Source: a bacterium
GTDB taxonomy: Bacteria > Patescibacteriota > Patescibacteriia > Buchananbacterales > GWA2-38-13
Direction of reading: 5' to 3'
Assembly (NCBI GenBank): GCA_030648715.1
Contig: JAUSGZ010000016.1
Coordinates: 1 to 42,847 of the forward strand
Length of the DNA: 42,847 nt
The position numbers and the translations under genes are program-made. Positions 26,061-35,354 of this stretch are shown one piece after another. Below the pieces are notes generated by a model, which saw nothing but the letters and a program-made list of their open reading frames with translations, was not told the DNA's origin and did not search any database. Position 1 is the first letter of the stretch, and the number at the start of each line of letters is the position of its first letter.

Positions 26061-27272
26061 ATGGCCTCTGCCCTGACTGCCATCCTGGATGCTGCCCGCA
26101 GCGGAAGAGCAGCCCTCATCCTTGACCGCGCCGACCGGGAAGGTGAAGCCGACCTGTTCTTCCCCGCGACCAAGGCAAGCACCAAACTCGTGAACTTCCT
26201 CATCACCGAAGGGCGCGGATTGCTGTGTGTTCCGCTCGCGGCGGAGCGCGCGCTCGCGTTGGAGCTGCCGCTGATGATACCCCAAGCAACCAACCGCGAG
26301 GCTTACCGCTGCCAATTCACCGTCTCCGTGGATGCCGCGCGGGACATCGGGTCCGGCATTTCCGCGGCCGACCGCGCCGTTACCCTGCGCCGCCTGGCCG
26401 AACCGTCCGCAACGGCGAACGATTTCGTCCGGCCAGGCCACGTCTTCCCGCTGATCGCCGCCGGTGGCGGGTTGAGCGAACGTGATGGCCACACCGAAGC
26501 GGCCATCGCCATCTGCCGCCTGGCGGAACTGCCGCCCGTCGGGGTGATCTGCGAACTCATTAACCCTGACGGCACGATGGCACGCGGCCGCGAGGTCTCT
26601 GCCTTTGCCGACCGCCACCGCCTGCCCGTCGCGCACATTGCCGCTATCGCGACAGCCGCGGCAACCTTGCCCATACTGTCGACGCCACGCGTCCGCCGCC
26701 TGGCCACCGCACAACTTCCCACCGCGTTCGGAAATTTCACCATCCACGTGTTTGCCGCCGCGGACGGCAAGGAACACGTCGCGCTGGCGTACGGCGACGT
26801 GCAGCGCAACGCCCCCATTCCGGTGCGCCTGCATTCCCAATGCCTGACCGGCGACACGTTCCACTCCCTGAAATGCGACTGCCGGCAACAGCTGCACGCC
26901 GCGCTGCGGGAAATTGCCGCCGCGGGCGCAGGCGTACTGCTCTACCTGAATCAGGAAGGCCGCGGTATAGGATTGGCCAATAAGATCCGCGCCTACGCGC
27001 TGCAGGAAACGGGATTGGACACCGTGGAAGCCAACCTCGCGCTCGGGTTGAGTGCGGACGCCCGTGATTATTCTATTGCGGCCGACCTCTTGGTGGACCT
27101 CGAGGTGCGCGCGGCCACCGTCCTGACCAACAATCCCGCGAAACTCACGCCGCTGGCGGCTCGCGGCATTGCCATCACCAGCCAGCCGCTCACCGCCATC
27201 ACACCCGAAAACCGCCGCTACCTCAAAGCCAAAGTGGCGAAACTGGGTCATCGCATCCCCACGCTGGACTGA
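26061..27272 (+). CDS. ribBA: Bifunctional DHBP synthase / GTP cyclohydrolase II
   Basis: DREGEADLFF, GHTEAAIAICRLA, LHSQCLTGDTFHSLKCDCRQQL, LYLNQEGRGIGL. Confidence 0.9.
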   Translation: MASALTAILDAARSGRAALILDRADREGEADLFFPATKASTKLVNFLITEGRGLLCVPLAAERALALELPLMIPQATNREAYRCQFTVSVDAARDIGSGISAADRAVTLRRLAEPSATANDFVRPGHVFPLIAAGGGLSERDGHTEAAIAICRLAELPPVGVICELINPDGTMARGREVSAFADRHRLPVAHIAAIATAAATLPILSTPRVRRLATAQLPTAFGNFTIHVFAAADGKEHVALAYGDVQRNAPIPVRLHSQCLTGDTFHSLKCDCRQQLHAALREIAAAGAGVLLYLNQEGRGIGLANKIRAYALQETGLDTVEANLALGLSADARDYSIAADLLVDLEVRAATVLTNNPAKLTPLAARGIAITSQPLTAITPENRRYLKAKVAKLGHRIPTLD

Positions 27273-27320
27273 GTACCTTGCGACGGGCCCACGCGGAGTC
27301 TACAATAGAGGTGCCACGCT

Positions 27321-28349
27321 ATGCTCGATACCCCGCAACCCCGCGTCATTGACCCGCAAGAACAAGCCGCCGAACAGCGGCTGGACTTAACGTTACGGCC
27401 AACCACGCTGACCGAATTCGTCGGCCAACAATTGGTGAAAGACAATTTGGAAATTTCCATCACGGCGGCACGACAACGGAAAGAACCCATCGAGCACGTG
27501 CTGCTCTACGGCCCGCCGGGCCTGGGAAAAACGACGTTAGCCCACATCATCGCCCGCGAGATGGGCGTCAATATCCGCATCACGTCGGGTCCGGCATTGG
27601 AACGCGGCGGCGACCTGGCGGCCATCCTCACCAATCTCGGCGAGCACGACATCCTTTTTATCGACGAGATCCACCGCCTCAACAAAACGATCGAAGAGAT
27701 CCTCTACCCCGCGATGGAGGAGTACGCGCTGGACCTGGTCATCGGCAAGGGCCCGTCGGCCAGAACCCTGCGGCTGGACCTGCCGAAGTTCACCATTATT
27801 GGCGCTACCACGCGGGTGAGCATGCTCTCGGGCCCCCTGCGCGACCGCTTCGGCAATATTTTCCACCTCAATTTCTACCACGATGGTGAGATCGAGCAGA
27901 TCCTGAAGCGGTCGGCGCGGTTGCTGGACGTCGCCGTGGAACCGCCCGCGCTCTCGTCGCTGGCCACGCGCGCGCGGCGCACCCCGCGCATCGCCAACCG
28001 CCTGCTAAAACGCGTACGTGACTTCGCCCAGGTGCGGGCGGACGGCCGCGTCACGGCCGAGATCGCGCAGCAGGCGCTGACCTTGCTGGGCGTGGACGGC
28101 TTCGGTCTGGACGACATTGACCGTCGCATCCTGACGACGATCATTGAAAAATTCAACGGCGGCCCGGTCGGGCTGAATACCATTGCCGCCGCAACCGGCG
28201 AGGAAATGGCGACCATTGAAGACGTGTATGAACCGTTCCTCCTGCAATGCGGACTGCTGCAACGCACGGCGCAAGGAAGGATGGCCACCAAGCGCGCGTA
28301 TGAGCACCTCAAGGTTCGCGACCCGCGGCAGCAGGACCAACTGATCTAG
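27321..28349 (+). CDS. ruvB: Holliday junction branch migration ATPase RuvB
   Basis: [69 protein letters not shown]. Confidence 0.97.
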   Translation: MLDTPQPRVIDPQEQAAEQRLDLTLRPTTLTEFVGQQLVKDNLEISITAARQRKEPIEHVLLYGPPGLGKTTLAHIIAREMGVNIRITSGPALERGGDLAAILTNLGEHDILFIDEIHRLNKTIEEILYPAMEEYALDLVIGKGPSARTLRLDLPKFTIIGATTRVSMLSGPLRDRFGNIFHLNFYHDGEIEQILKRSARLLDVAVEPPALSSLATRARRTPRIANRLLKRVRDFAQVRADGRVTAEIAQQALTLLGVDGFGLDDIDRRILTTIIEKFNGGPVGLNTIAAATGEEMATIEDVYEPFLLQCGLLQRTAQGRMATKRAYEHLKVRDPRQQDQLI

Positions 28350-28361
28350 CTCTTTAGCTGA

Positions 28362-28422
28362 TTAGCTTATTAGTCTGTAGGTGTTACGAGTTAAGGTCTT
28401 AGTGTTCATCCTAATAAGCTAA
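28362..28422. repeat. AT-rich inverted repeat between ruvB and downstream genes
   Basis: ttagcttattag / ctaataagctaa perfect 12-bp, flanked by further agct motifs. Confidence 0.5.
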
Positions 28423-28448
28423 AAAGCTACAAGCTAACAAGCTCCGCC

Positions 28449-28703
28449 ATGTCCCTCCCCCTCACCTTGCTCTACGTCGTCTACCTGGTCCTGGTGGGAG
28501 TGTTTATCCTCTACTCTTTTTTTAACCTCTACCACCTGTTGCGCTTCGGCTCGCCGCTCATCGTGACGCTTGGCGTGTCGCTGCTGTACTTGCTGGGCGC
28601 CGTCACGCTGCTCTCCACGTCCTGGGCCTTCATCAGCGGCATTGACTGGTCGTCAACCATCGACCTGCTCGCACCGCCGGCCACCTTTACCGGCCTCAAC
28701 TAG
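28449..28703 (+). CDS. Small two-TM membrane protein
   Basis: MSLPLTLLYVVYLVLVGVFILYSFFNLYHLLRFG... Confidence 0.6.
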   Translation: MSLPLTLLYVVYLVLVGVFILYSFFNLYHLLRFGSPLIVTLGVSLLYLLGAVTLLSTSWAFISGIDWSSTIDLLAPPATFTGLN

Positions 28704-28708
28704 CGCCC

Positions 28709-29275
28709 ATGCCGCACGGTTTCTACCTGCCGCACGCCCTACCGAACGAAAAGATCATTCTGCTGCTGCGCCGCCACTGGCTGGTGCTGTTTGGCCGCGA
28801 GTTGGTGTGGGTGGTCGCCGCGCTGCTGCCCATTGCGCTGGCGTGGCTGCTGCCGGGCGACCTGCAGGGGCTGGCGGAAAATCCGCTGGGCTACCCGCTG
28901 GCGGTCGTGGGCGGCAGCGCCTACTACCTGTTCCTCTGGCTGTTCGCCCTCAACGCGTTCGTCGACTACTACCTGGATGTGTGGATCGTCACCAATGAAC
29001 GCATCCTGAACATCGAACAACACCAGTTGTTCTCGCGCATCGCCGCCGAACAACGGCTGTCGCGCATTCAGGACGTGACCGCCGAAACCCGGGGGGTTTT
29101 TGCGACCTTCCTGCACTTCGGGGACGTGCACGTGCAGACCGCCGGCGAGCAGACGCGCTTCGTTTTCCGCCAGATCCCCGACTCGACCGCGGTCGCGCGC
29201 AAGATCGCGAGCCTCGCCGAATTTCGCCGCCGCTTCGAAGACATCAGAGAAGAGCTCCATCGCGCCCAGCTGTAG
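28709..29275 (+). CDS. PH-domain (bPH2-like) membrane protein
   Basis: Two TMs then DVWIVTNERILNIEQHQLFSRIAAEQRLSRIQDVTAETRGVFATFLHFGDVHVQTAGE. Confidence 0.75.
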   Translation: MPHGFYLPHALPNEKIILLLRRHWLVLFGRELVWVVAALLPIALAWLLPGDLQGLAENPLGYPLAVVGGSAYYLFLWLFALNAFVDYYLDVWIVTNERILNIEQHQLFSRIAAEQRLSRIQDVTAETRGVFATFLHFGDVHVQTAGEQTRFVFRQIPDSTAVARKIASLAEFRRRFEDIREELHRAQL

Positions 29276-29351
29276 CTGCTTGGCACCCGGCCGTGATGGT
29301 CGGTTTTTTGTGCGGCAAAAAAAATAGCCGGTTCGGCTGATGTACAGAAAG

Positions 29352-29666
29352 CTACCGCGCGAGTTGCTGTCCCAGCCACCGCGCATACGGCGCATTGCCG
29401 GCGAGCCGGAACTGCCCGATCAGGGGTACCTGATACGGATGATGCCGGGCAATCCATCGGCGCGCCGCGACCGCTTTCTTGGGCAACGTTTTTGCCAGGA
29501 GTATATGCTCACGCTGCTCGACGAGCTTCCCGCGCCAGCGGTAGATGCTGTCACTGGGAAGGATATTGGCACACCCGATCAGACGGGCGGACAGCAGCTG
29601 CCGCGCGAGCTTGCGGGCAACGGCCTTCGAGGGGCACGGCACGTAGAGTATGGCGAGCTGTGCCAT
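29352..29666 (-). CDS. cutA: CutA1 divalent-cation tolerance protein
   Basis: ILYVPCPSKAVARKLARQLLSARLIGCANILPSDSIYRWRGKLVEQREHILLAKT, HPYQVPLI. Confidence 0.88.
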   Translation of the reverse strand: MAQLAILYVPCPSKAVARKLARQLLSARLIGCANILPSDSIYRWRGKLVEQREHILLAKTLPKKAVAARRWIARHHPYQVPLIGQFRLAGNAPYARWLGQQLAR

Positions 29667-29667
29667 A

Positions 29668-30735
29668 CTACATCCACTTTTTTTTCTTGAAGAACACGAC
29701 CATCCCCAATCCGACGGCGGCCATCACCACCAGCACGCCGGGATAGCCGAACGGATGCTCCAGCTCGGGCATGTGCTCGAAGTTCATTCCGTAGATGCCC
29801 GCGATGAACGTCAAGGGAATGAAGATCGTGGTGATGATGGTGAGCACCTTGATGACCTCGTTGAGGCGGTTGCTCATCGCCGACAGGTACACGTCTAGCA
29901 TTCCCGACAACAGGTCACGGAACGTTTCCACCGTATCAATGAGCTGCACGATGTGGTCGTACACGTCGCGCAGGTAGGTGCGCGTCGAGGATTTGACGAG
30001 CCTGGACTCCGAACGGATGAGCCCGCCGACCACCTCGCGTAGCGGCCAGATGGCCTTGCGCAGGAAGATCATTTCGCGTTTCAAACGGTGGATGGCTGAG
30101 GACGTTTTTGGCGTCGGGTGTTTGAGTAGCTGCTCCTCCAGGGTGCCGATCTCCTCGCCGACCTCCTCCATGGCCGTAAAATAGTGGTCGACGGTCGCAT
30201 CCAGCAGGCTATACGCGAGGTAGTCGGTGTCCATCTTGCGCATGCGGCCCGCACCGCCGCGCAGCCGCTCGCGCACGGGGTCGAACACCGTCCCCAATGA
30301 TTCCTGGAACGAAAGCAAAAAAGTGTCGCCGACGATCAGACTGATCTGCTCGCTGGTGATCTGGCTGGCACTGCCATTGATGGCCAGCCGCTTGAAGACG
30401 ATATAGAGATAGGATTCAAATTCCTCCAGTTTGGGCCGCTGGTCGGTGTTCAAAATGTCTTCCTGAATGAGCGGGTGGATGCCATAGTGCTCGCCCAGCG
30501 CCTGGATGACCTTCGGGTGCAGCCCGACGACGTTGATCCACGATACGGTCGGCGTTTCCTTGTAGCGGAAACACTCCTCCACGGTCTTCACTTCGCGTTC
30601 ATCAAGCCTCTGTTCGTCGTAATCCAACACCGTAATTTTGACCCGCTGCACCGGCTTGTCGCCGATGTACACCAAACTGCCCGGGGGCAGTCCTGCCTTT
30701 TGCGACCGCGGGGAAACGATCTTTTGTTTTGCCAT
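29668..30735 (-). CDS. corA: CorA-family magnesium/cobalt transporter
   Basis: C-term PLTFIAGIYGMNFEHMPELEHPFGYPGVLVVMAAVGLGMVVFFKKKKWM (GMN signature). Confidence 0.93.
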   Translation of the reverse strand: MAKQKIVSPRSQKAGLPPGSLVYIGDKPVQRVKITVLDYDEQRLDEREVKTVEECFRYKETPTVSWINVVGLHPKVIQALGEHYGIHPLIQEDILNTDQRPKLEEFESYLYIVFKRLAINGSASQITSEQISLIVGDTFLLSFQESLGTVFDPVRERLRGGAGRMRKMDTDYLAYSLLDATVDHYFTAMEEVGEEIGTLEEQLLKHPTPKTSSAIHRLKREMIFLRKAIWPLREVVGGLIRSESRLVKSSTRTYLRDVYDHIVQLIDTVETFRDLLSGMLDVYLSAMSNRLNEVIKVLTIITTIFIPLTFIAGIYGMNFEHMPELEHPFGYPGVLVVMAAVGLGMVVFFKKKKWM

Positions 30736-30836
30736 ACCAGTATCGTACTCCGCCGTCGCAACGAGCGTCAATCAATGCCCGGAGCTAAAAAAACCGCCGG
30801 AGGGACGGGCGGTGGAACGTAAACTGGCACCGCGCG

Positions 30837-31445
30837 TTATCCGAACGACCGCGCGACGATTCCGATCACCACAATGCCGATGAAATTGAAGGTGAACGAC
30901 AGCGGAATGAACCACGAGGTCCGCATCTTGGAAAATCCCAAAAGGCTGATACCCAATTCGTCGGGGAGCGGTGAGGCGATAATGAGACCGCCAACCAGGA
31001 ACGTCAGCCAGCGGAACGACCGCAGCCTGAATAAGGTCTTGAACCGCCTGCCTCCCCCCTGTTGCCGCACGATGGACGCCAGATGCTCGGAAAAATGGTC
31101 GCGGAAGAACCGGAAAATAATGAGGTCCCCGACCACCGCGCCGGCGGCGCCCAAGAGCGCGGTGCCAAACAGCGTGTTGACCTGCGCGATTGCGCCCAGC
31201 GTCACCATCGCCGGCGCCGTAGTGAAGACCGAGGTGAAGAAAAGGCCCGCGATGAAGCTCCCCGCAAACTCCAACTCGCGCGTTTGCGTCAGCAGCCGCA
31301 CCAGAAGGTCGGTTTTCACCAACGCGACTGCGACCGCGACGCTGAACGCGATGATAGCGAGGTCCTGCAGCAAGTACCAACGGTCATCCCCCGGCAGGCC
31401 GCGCCGCATCGTAGAACGCACCGATGGTTTTTTTTGTTTTGCCAT
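30837..31445 (-). CDS. Multi-TM membrane protein, unknown
   Basis: LLQDLAIIAFSVAVAVALVKTDLL..., several hydrophobic segments. Confidence 0.65.
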   Translation of the reverse strand: MAKQKKPSVRSTMRRGLPGDDRWYLLQDLAIIAFSVAVAVALVKTDLLVRLLTQTRELEFAGSFIAGLFFTSVFTTAPAMVTLGAIAQVNTLFGTALLGAAGAVVGDLIIFRFFRDHFSEHLASIVRQQGGGRRFKTLFRLRSFRWLTFLVGGLIIASPLPDELGISLLGFSKMRTSWFIPLSFTFNFIGIVVIGIVARSFG

Positions 31446-31488
31446 GGCCTTATGGTACGTTGATGGGGACGGAACGTCAACGAAATTC

Positions 31489-31525
31489 CCACCAAAAAAT
31501 CCGCCTCAGACGGATTTTTTGGTGG
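31489..31525. terminator. Bidirectional terminator after tRNA-Ala locus
   Basis: ccaccaaaaaatccg-cctcaga-cggattttttggtgg 15-bp perfect stem. Confidence 0.75.
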
Positions 31526-31540
31526 ACCCAGGAGGAATCG
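31520..31540 (-). repeat. Duplicated 3' end of tRNA-Ala including CCA
   Basis: Minus cgattcctcctgggtccacca vs tRNA cgattctccttgggtccacca. Confidence 0.8.
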
Positions 31541-31632
31541 CCACCGCCATTCGGCGGCCACCGCCGTCGGCGGGGTCCCGCAGGATGCGGTGAGGTCCCG
31601 CCTACAATAAATTGAATAATTCGATGGCGGGA
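31541..31632 (-). repeat. F1 hairpin element, copy 3
   Basis: Minus TCCCGCCATCGAATTATTCAATTTATTGTAGGCGGGACCTCACCGCATCCTGCGGGACCCCGCCGACGGCGGTGGCCGCCGAATGGCGGTGG. Confidence 0.85.
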
Positions 31633-31653
31633 AACCCCTCAAAATGATACACA

Positions 31654-31759
31654 AATCCCCTCAGTGGTGGACCCAAGGAGAATCGAACTCCTACCTTCTC
31701 CATGCCATGGAGATGTAATACCATTTTACTATGGGCCCGGGTCCACCACTGAGGGGATT
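31654..31759. repeat. 21-bp perfect inverted repeats flanking/overlapping tRNA-Ala
   Basis: aatcccctcagtggtggaccc (31654-31674) / gggtccaccactgaggggatt (31739-31759). Confidence 0.9.
31665..31738 (-). tRNA. tRNA-Ala(GGC), CCA encoded
   Basis: GGGCCCATAGTAAAATGGTATTACATCTCCATGGCATGGAGAAGGTAGGAGTTCGATTCTCCTTGGGTCCACCA; anticodon GGC; G3:U70 pair. Confidence 0.9.
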
Positions 31760-31806
31760 GCCGTGCAAACTGAATTTTCAATGCGAACTTTTCCAAACCA
31801 AAAAGC

Positions 31807-31830
31807 GTAATACCACTTTACTATGGGCCC
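31807..31830 (-). pseudogene. tRNA-Ala 5' fragment duplicate
   Basis: gtaataccactttactatgggccc vs gtaataccattttactatgggccc at 31715-31738; one mismatch. Confidence 0.8.
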
Positions 31831-31899
31831 GCGAGCAGGTTGTTTTCGAAGTGCCAGTACCGGCGATAATACCCCGTCGCCGCACCGTCGTCAAGGCGG

Positions 31900-32571
31900 C
31901 TACACTCCCAATTGCCGGCGCCAGCGGTGCGTCACGCTGGACGCATGGTTGCGGTAGTACACCACGGTCCGATGGTACTCGCGGGTGAGGCGGCGCACGG
32001 TCAGCCCAACACGCCGGCAGTCCTGGACAATGGAAAGGTCGCCCACGTGATGGTGGCGTGCAGCGCTAAACGCCACGTTAGCCCCCCGCCGGTTCATGAA
32101 ATACGTGATGCCGTTGTGGCAGCGGTTCAAGTGGATGAGCTTGCCCGGCTTGAGCGCATCCGGCACGTACCAAGCAGAGCGTGGGCCAACCAGGTACACG
32201 AGGCCGAAGACGAAATCCACCGCCGGGTGTCGGCGAAAATACTCCACGCGCCGCTCCAGATGGCGCGGCAGGTACGCATCGTCGTCGTTCAAAAGCGCAA
32301 TGTACTTCCCCCGCGCGCGCCGGTACGCCGTTGCATAAGCCCGAAACCCGCCGCCGTGCGCCTGGCGAATGATGCGGATGCGCAAGTCTTTCTTTGCCCA
32401 CGCCCGCATGACCTGCCAGGTGCGGTCGCCGCTTGCATCGTCTACGACCAGCAGCTCCCAATCCTGGAACGTTTGCGCGAGCACCGACCGGATGGCGCGC
32501 GGCAAAAGTTTGGGCCGCCGGTAGGTCGGCAGCAGCACCGACACCAATGGCGCGGTTCTCCGCGGCGGCAT
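31900..32571 (-). CDS. GT2-family glycosyltransferase
   Basis: PLVSVLLPTYRRPKLLPRAIRSVLAQTFQDWELLVVDDASGDRT, ALLNDDDAYLPRHLERRVEYF. Start trimmed. Confidence 0.88.
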   Translation of the reverse strand: MPPRRTAPLVSVLLPTYRRPKLLPRAIRSVLAQTFQDWELLVVDDASGDRTWQVMRAWAKKDLRIRIIRQAHGGGFRAYATAYRRARGKYIALLNDDDAYLPRHLERRVEYFRRHPAVDFVFGLVYLVGPRSAWYVPDALKPGKLIHLNRCHNGITYFMNRRGANVAFSAARHHHVGDLSIVQDCRRVGLTVRRLTREYHRTVVYYRNHASSVTHRWRRQLGV

Positions 32572-32579
32572 ATGCTCCC

Positions 32580-33359
32580 CTAACTTTCGCGCACCAACGA
32601 CAACAGTTTCGCGTGCAGCGCGGGCACCGCGGCAACGAGACTGGTCGAGGCAAGCGTCCATGGCTTGCCGTCCATATCCGTCACGGTGCAGCCGGCCTCC
32701 TCCATCAGCAGCACCCCGGCCGCATAGTCCCACACGCCGCCCGAACTGCGGGAAAACGCCCAGTCGCGCCGTCCGTCGGCGACATACATCGCCGCCACCG
32801 CAGCGGAACCAAACATACTCAGCCACAACGGCTCCCTCGCGGCGGAGGCGATCAGTCGCTGGAGCGACGCCAGTTTGTTGGCCCGCAGGCCGGCTCCGGT
32901 GCAGCCGTAGCTGTACACCCAGTCCTTGGTGGCCGCACAATGCACGGGTTTGCCGTTGCAGGTCGCCCCGCGGCCGCGATGCGCCAGGTACAGCTTGCCA
33001 TTCGGCGGGTCGGCAATGGCCGCGTGCTGCAGCACCCCGTTCTTGGCCACGGCCACCATCACGCCGAACAACGGCGTGCCCGTAGAAAAATTGCGCGTAC
33101 CGTCCAGCGGGTCCACCAACCACAGGTACTCGGCATCCTTCTGCCAGTCCGGCTGCTCCTCGGACACGATGCCGTGTGAGGGAAATTTCTTCTTAATGGC
33201 CTGGACAAGCAGCCGGTTGGCGGCGAGGTCGGCCTCGGTCACCACGTCGGCACGATTTTCCTTGGTGTACTTGACGCCAGACCGGCCGAAGCGGCGAGAA
33301 ACCAAACGGCTCGCCTGCCGGGTGATATCCGCAGTGAATTTCGCCAAGACGTCGGTCAT
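32580..33359 (-). CDS. Inositol monophosphatase family phosphatase
   Basis: ADVVTEADLAANRLL, GIVSEEQPDW, WLVDPLDGTRNFSTGTPLFGVMVAV, GGVWDYAAGVLLMEEAG. Start trimmed. Confidence 0.9.
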   Translation of the reverse strand: MTDVLAKFTADITRQASRLVSRRFGRSGVKYTKENRADVVTEADLAANRLLVQAIKKKFPSHGIVSEEQPDWQKDAEYLWLVDPLDGTRNFSTGTPLFGVMVAVAKNGVLQHAAIADPPNGKLYLAHRGRGATCNGKPVHCAATKDWVYSYGCTGAGLRANKLASLQRLIASAAREPLWLSMFGSAAVAAMYVADGRRDWAFSRSSGGVWDYAAGVLLMEEAGCTVTDMDGKPWTLASTSLVAAVPALHAKLLSLVRES

Positions 33360-33505
33360 CCGATCCGTTGCCAGAAAGTAAAATGCAGCTTGAACGCAGC
33401 CGCAAACGCAGTGTACTCCGGTCGCAGTCGACGGGCAATCGGCAGCAGTATGACCTGCACCTCGCGACCAACGGCGATGCCTCCACGGGAATTCGACATT
33501 GCTGC

Positions 33506-34693
33506 TTACGGCACGACTGCCAGCGACGGCAGCCAAGCGAACTGCAGGATGGCGACCACTGCCATACCGATGACCCACCACCGCAGGAGACGGCCATCCG
33601 CGCTGACAGACCCCAAAAAAAGGAACAGCCACAACCCGAGCGATTTTCGCATCAGCTCCGACGGCCACAGCAGGTTGCTGCCGGCATTCAGTACCAGCAG
33701 GAGTGATGCCTGCGCCGTCGCCAGCACCGACATTAGATCCACCCGTTTGAGCAACCGCGTCAGGGCCAGCAGGCAGCCAAGGGCCGTCAGCGTCAGAAAG
33801 GACGCCTGAAATAATACTTTGAGGGAGAACGGCATACCCGCCACATAGTGGAAGGACTGCCACCAACCGACGCCGGGGTAGGTAAAGTTGCCGGCCACTT
33901 CATACGCGGTCAGATGCCCGGGGAACAGCTGGTGCAGCGCCACCTGCCAAACGGCGGCCACCGCCAAGGGCAGCGCCAATACCCAGATGCGGGAACGCGG
34001 CAACCGCAACGGCTGCACGACCAGCGCGGCGGCCACTATCCCGATAGCGAGCGGCGCGGCGATCACCTCCCACGTCAGGACCGCAAGACTGATGCTCAAC
34101 GCCGCCTGCCAGTGCCGTCCCCGCTGGTACCACCACAGTCCCAGCAGCATGCAAAGGATCGCCAGCGCGGTCGGCAGGTCGTAGAGAAAACTGAACACCA
34201 AGCCGGGATGAACGTAGTACGCCAACGCCCAGCCCGGCGCTCTCCCCCACTGCGCCAGCAGACGCTGCAGCAGCACCCCGCTGGCGATCGTCGCCAGCAA
34301 GTTGACGAGCAGCAGCAGCGGGGCGACCAGTCCAGGCTGGCCGAAACTCAAGGCGTGCACCAGCACGGGATACACGATGCGCCGGTAGCGCGTGATGGGC
34401 GCATTCAGGATCTCGCGGAGCAGCGGCAGGTTGAACGGGTCGCGCGCGATGGCGTAGTACGAAATGCCATCGTGCACGTCGTTGGACCGGACCCACAGGC
34501 CGGCAGCCGCCCCGCCGTAGTGCTGGGTGATGCGATGGTCGGACTTGAAGTGCACGAACCACGTCGGATCCCAATCCGCTGACCGCAGGTAGAGCGCGGC
34601 GAGCGCAAGGTAGCCAACGATAGCCACCAGCGTCGGCCAGTAGCCCGCCACCGCCGGAAATCGCGAACGCACACGAGAAAAAATCACAGCCAT
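33506..34693 (-). CDS. Multi-TM membrane protein (glycosyltransferase GT-C-like)
   Basis: Many hydrophobic segments; YYAIARDPFNLPLLREILNAPITRYRRIVYPVLVHALS. Confidence 0.6.
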   Translation of the reverse strand: MAVIFSRVRSRFPAVAGYWPTLVAIVGYLALAALYLRSADWDPTWFVHFKSDHRITQHYGGAAAGLWVRSNDVHDGISYYAIARDPFNLPLLREILNAPITRYRRIVYPVLVHALSFGQPGLVAPLLLLVNLLATIASGVLLQRLLAQWGRAPGWALAYYVHPGLVFSFLYDLPTALAILCMLLGLWWYQRGRHWQAALSISLAVLTWEVIAAPLAIGIVAAALVVQPLRLPRSRIWVLALPLAVAAVWQVALHQLFPGHLTAYEVAGNFTYPGVGWWQSFHYVAGMPFSLKVLFQASFLTLTALGCLLALTRLLKRVDLMSVLATAQASLLLVLNAGSNLLWPSELMRKSLGLWLFLFLGSVSADGRLLRWWVIGMAVVAILQFAWLPSLAVVP

Positions 34694-34948
34694 ACTATAC
34701 CGTGCGCGAAACCGCGCTCGCAAGCAAAAAAAATATGACCACGCGCGGCGGCCATATTTTCTTTTTGTTTTTAGCTGTTGCGGTGGATTGTAGAAAGGGC
34801 ATCAAATGGTTTTCCCAGTACGATAGAATTGCCATCCTCGGTCATGCTGCGGACATTGCGCCGAGCGTCGAGGGGTACCGGGCAGCGCCGAAACGCGCTA
34901 CCTCCTCATGACGTATTGCAGGTATATTGCATAGTCAACGGGAGAAGG

Positions 34949-35233
34949 TTATGGCAACAAGGTGTTCCCCACGTAGCCCGCCGACAGTTCGGCGCGCACG
35001 TACTGGCTGGGCTGGAATGCGGCGCGTTCGTTCTCCGGCGCCGATGCGCGCTGGGCGACGGCCTGGTTGGCCAGCGCCAGAGCCCACGCGGCGATCCCGA
35101 CCACAAAAAAAGCACTCACAATAGTTCCCGCGATCGGCCGCGGAGGGAGTGCCAACGGTACTCGGGATGCCGGCGCTTGTCCAAAGAACGGCAGGAAGCC
35201 AAACGAAGACGCGCCGGAGGAAACTTTCGCCAT
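34949..35233 (-). CDS. Small single-TM protein, unknown
   Basis: MAKVSSGASSFGFLPFFG...AGTIVSAFFVVGIAAWALALANQAVAQR. Confidence 0.4.
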   Translation of the reverse strand: MAKVSSGASSFGFLPFFGQAPASRVPLALPPRPIAGTIVSAFFVVGIAAWALALANQAVAQRASAPENERAAFQPSQYVRAELSAGYVGNTLLP

Positions 35234-35354
35234 AAATTTTTGTTTTATTTTTGTTTTTTGGCCGAACCACTACCAGAATATTGTAATTATAGCGCATCCG
35301 GGCCTTTTTGTCAATTTTTACCGCAGCCGGTACCATGCAGGAGAACGCTTCTCT

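Noticed and set aside
25941-27251. 436-aa minus ORF
   Set aside because: Antisense shadow of ribBA; no family motifs.
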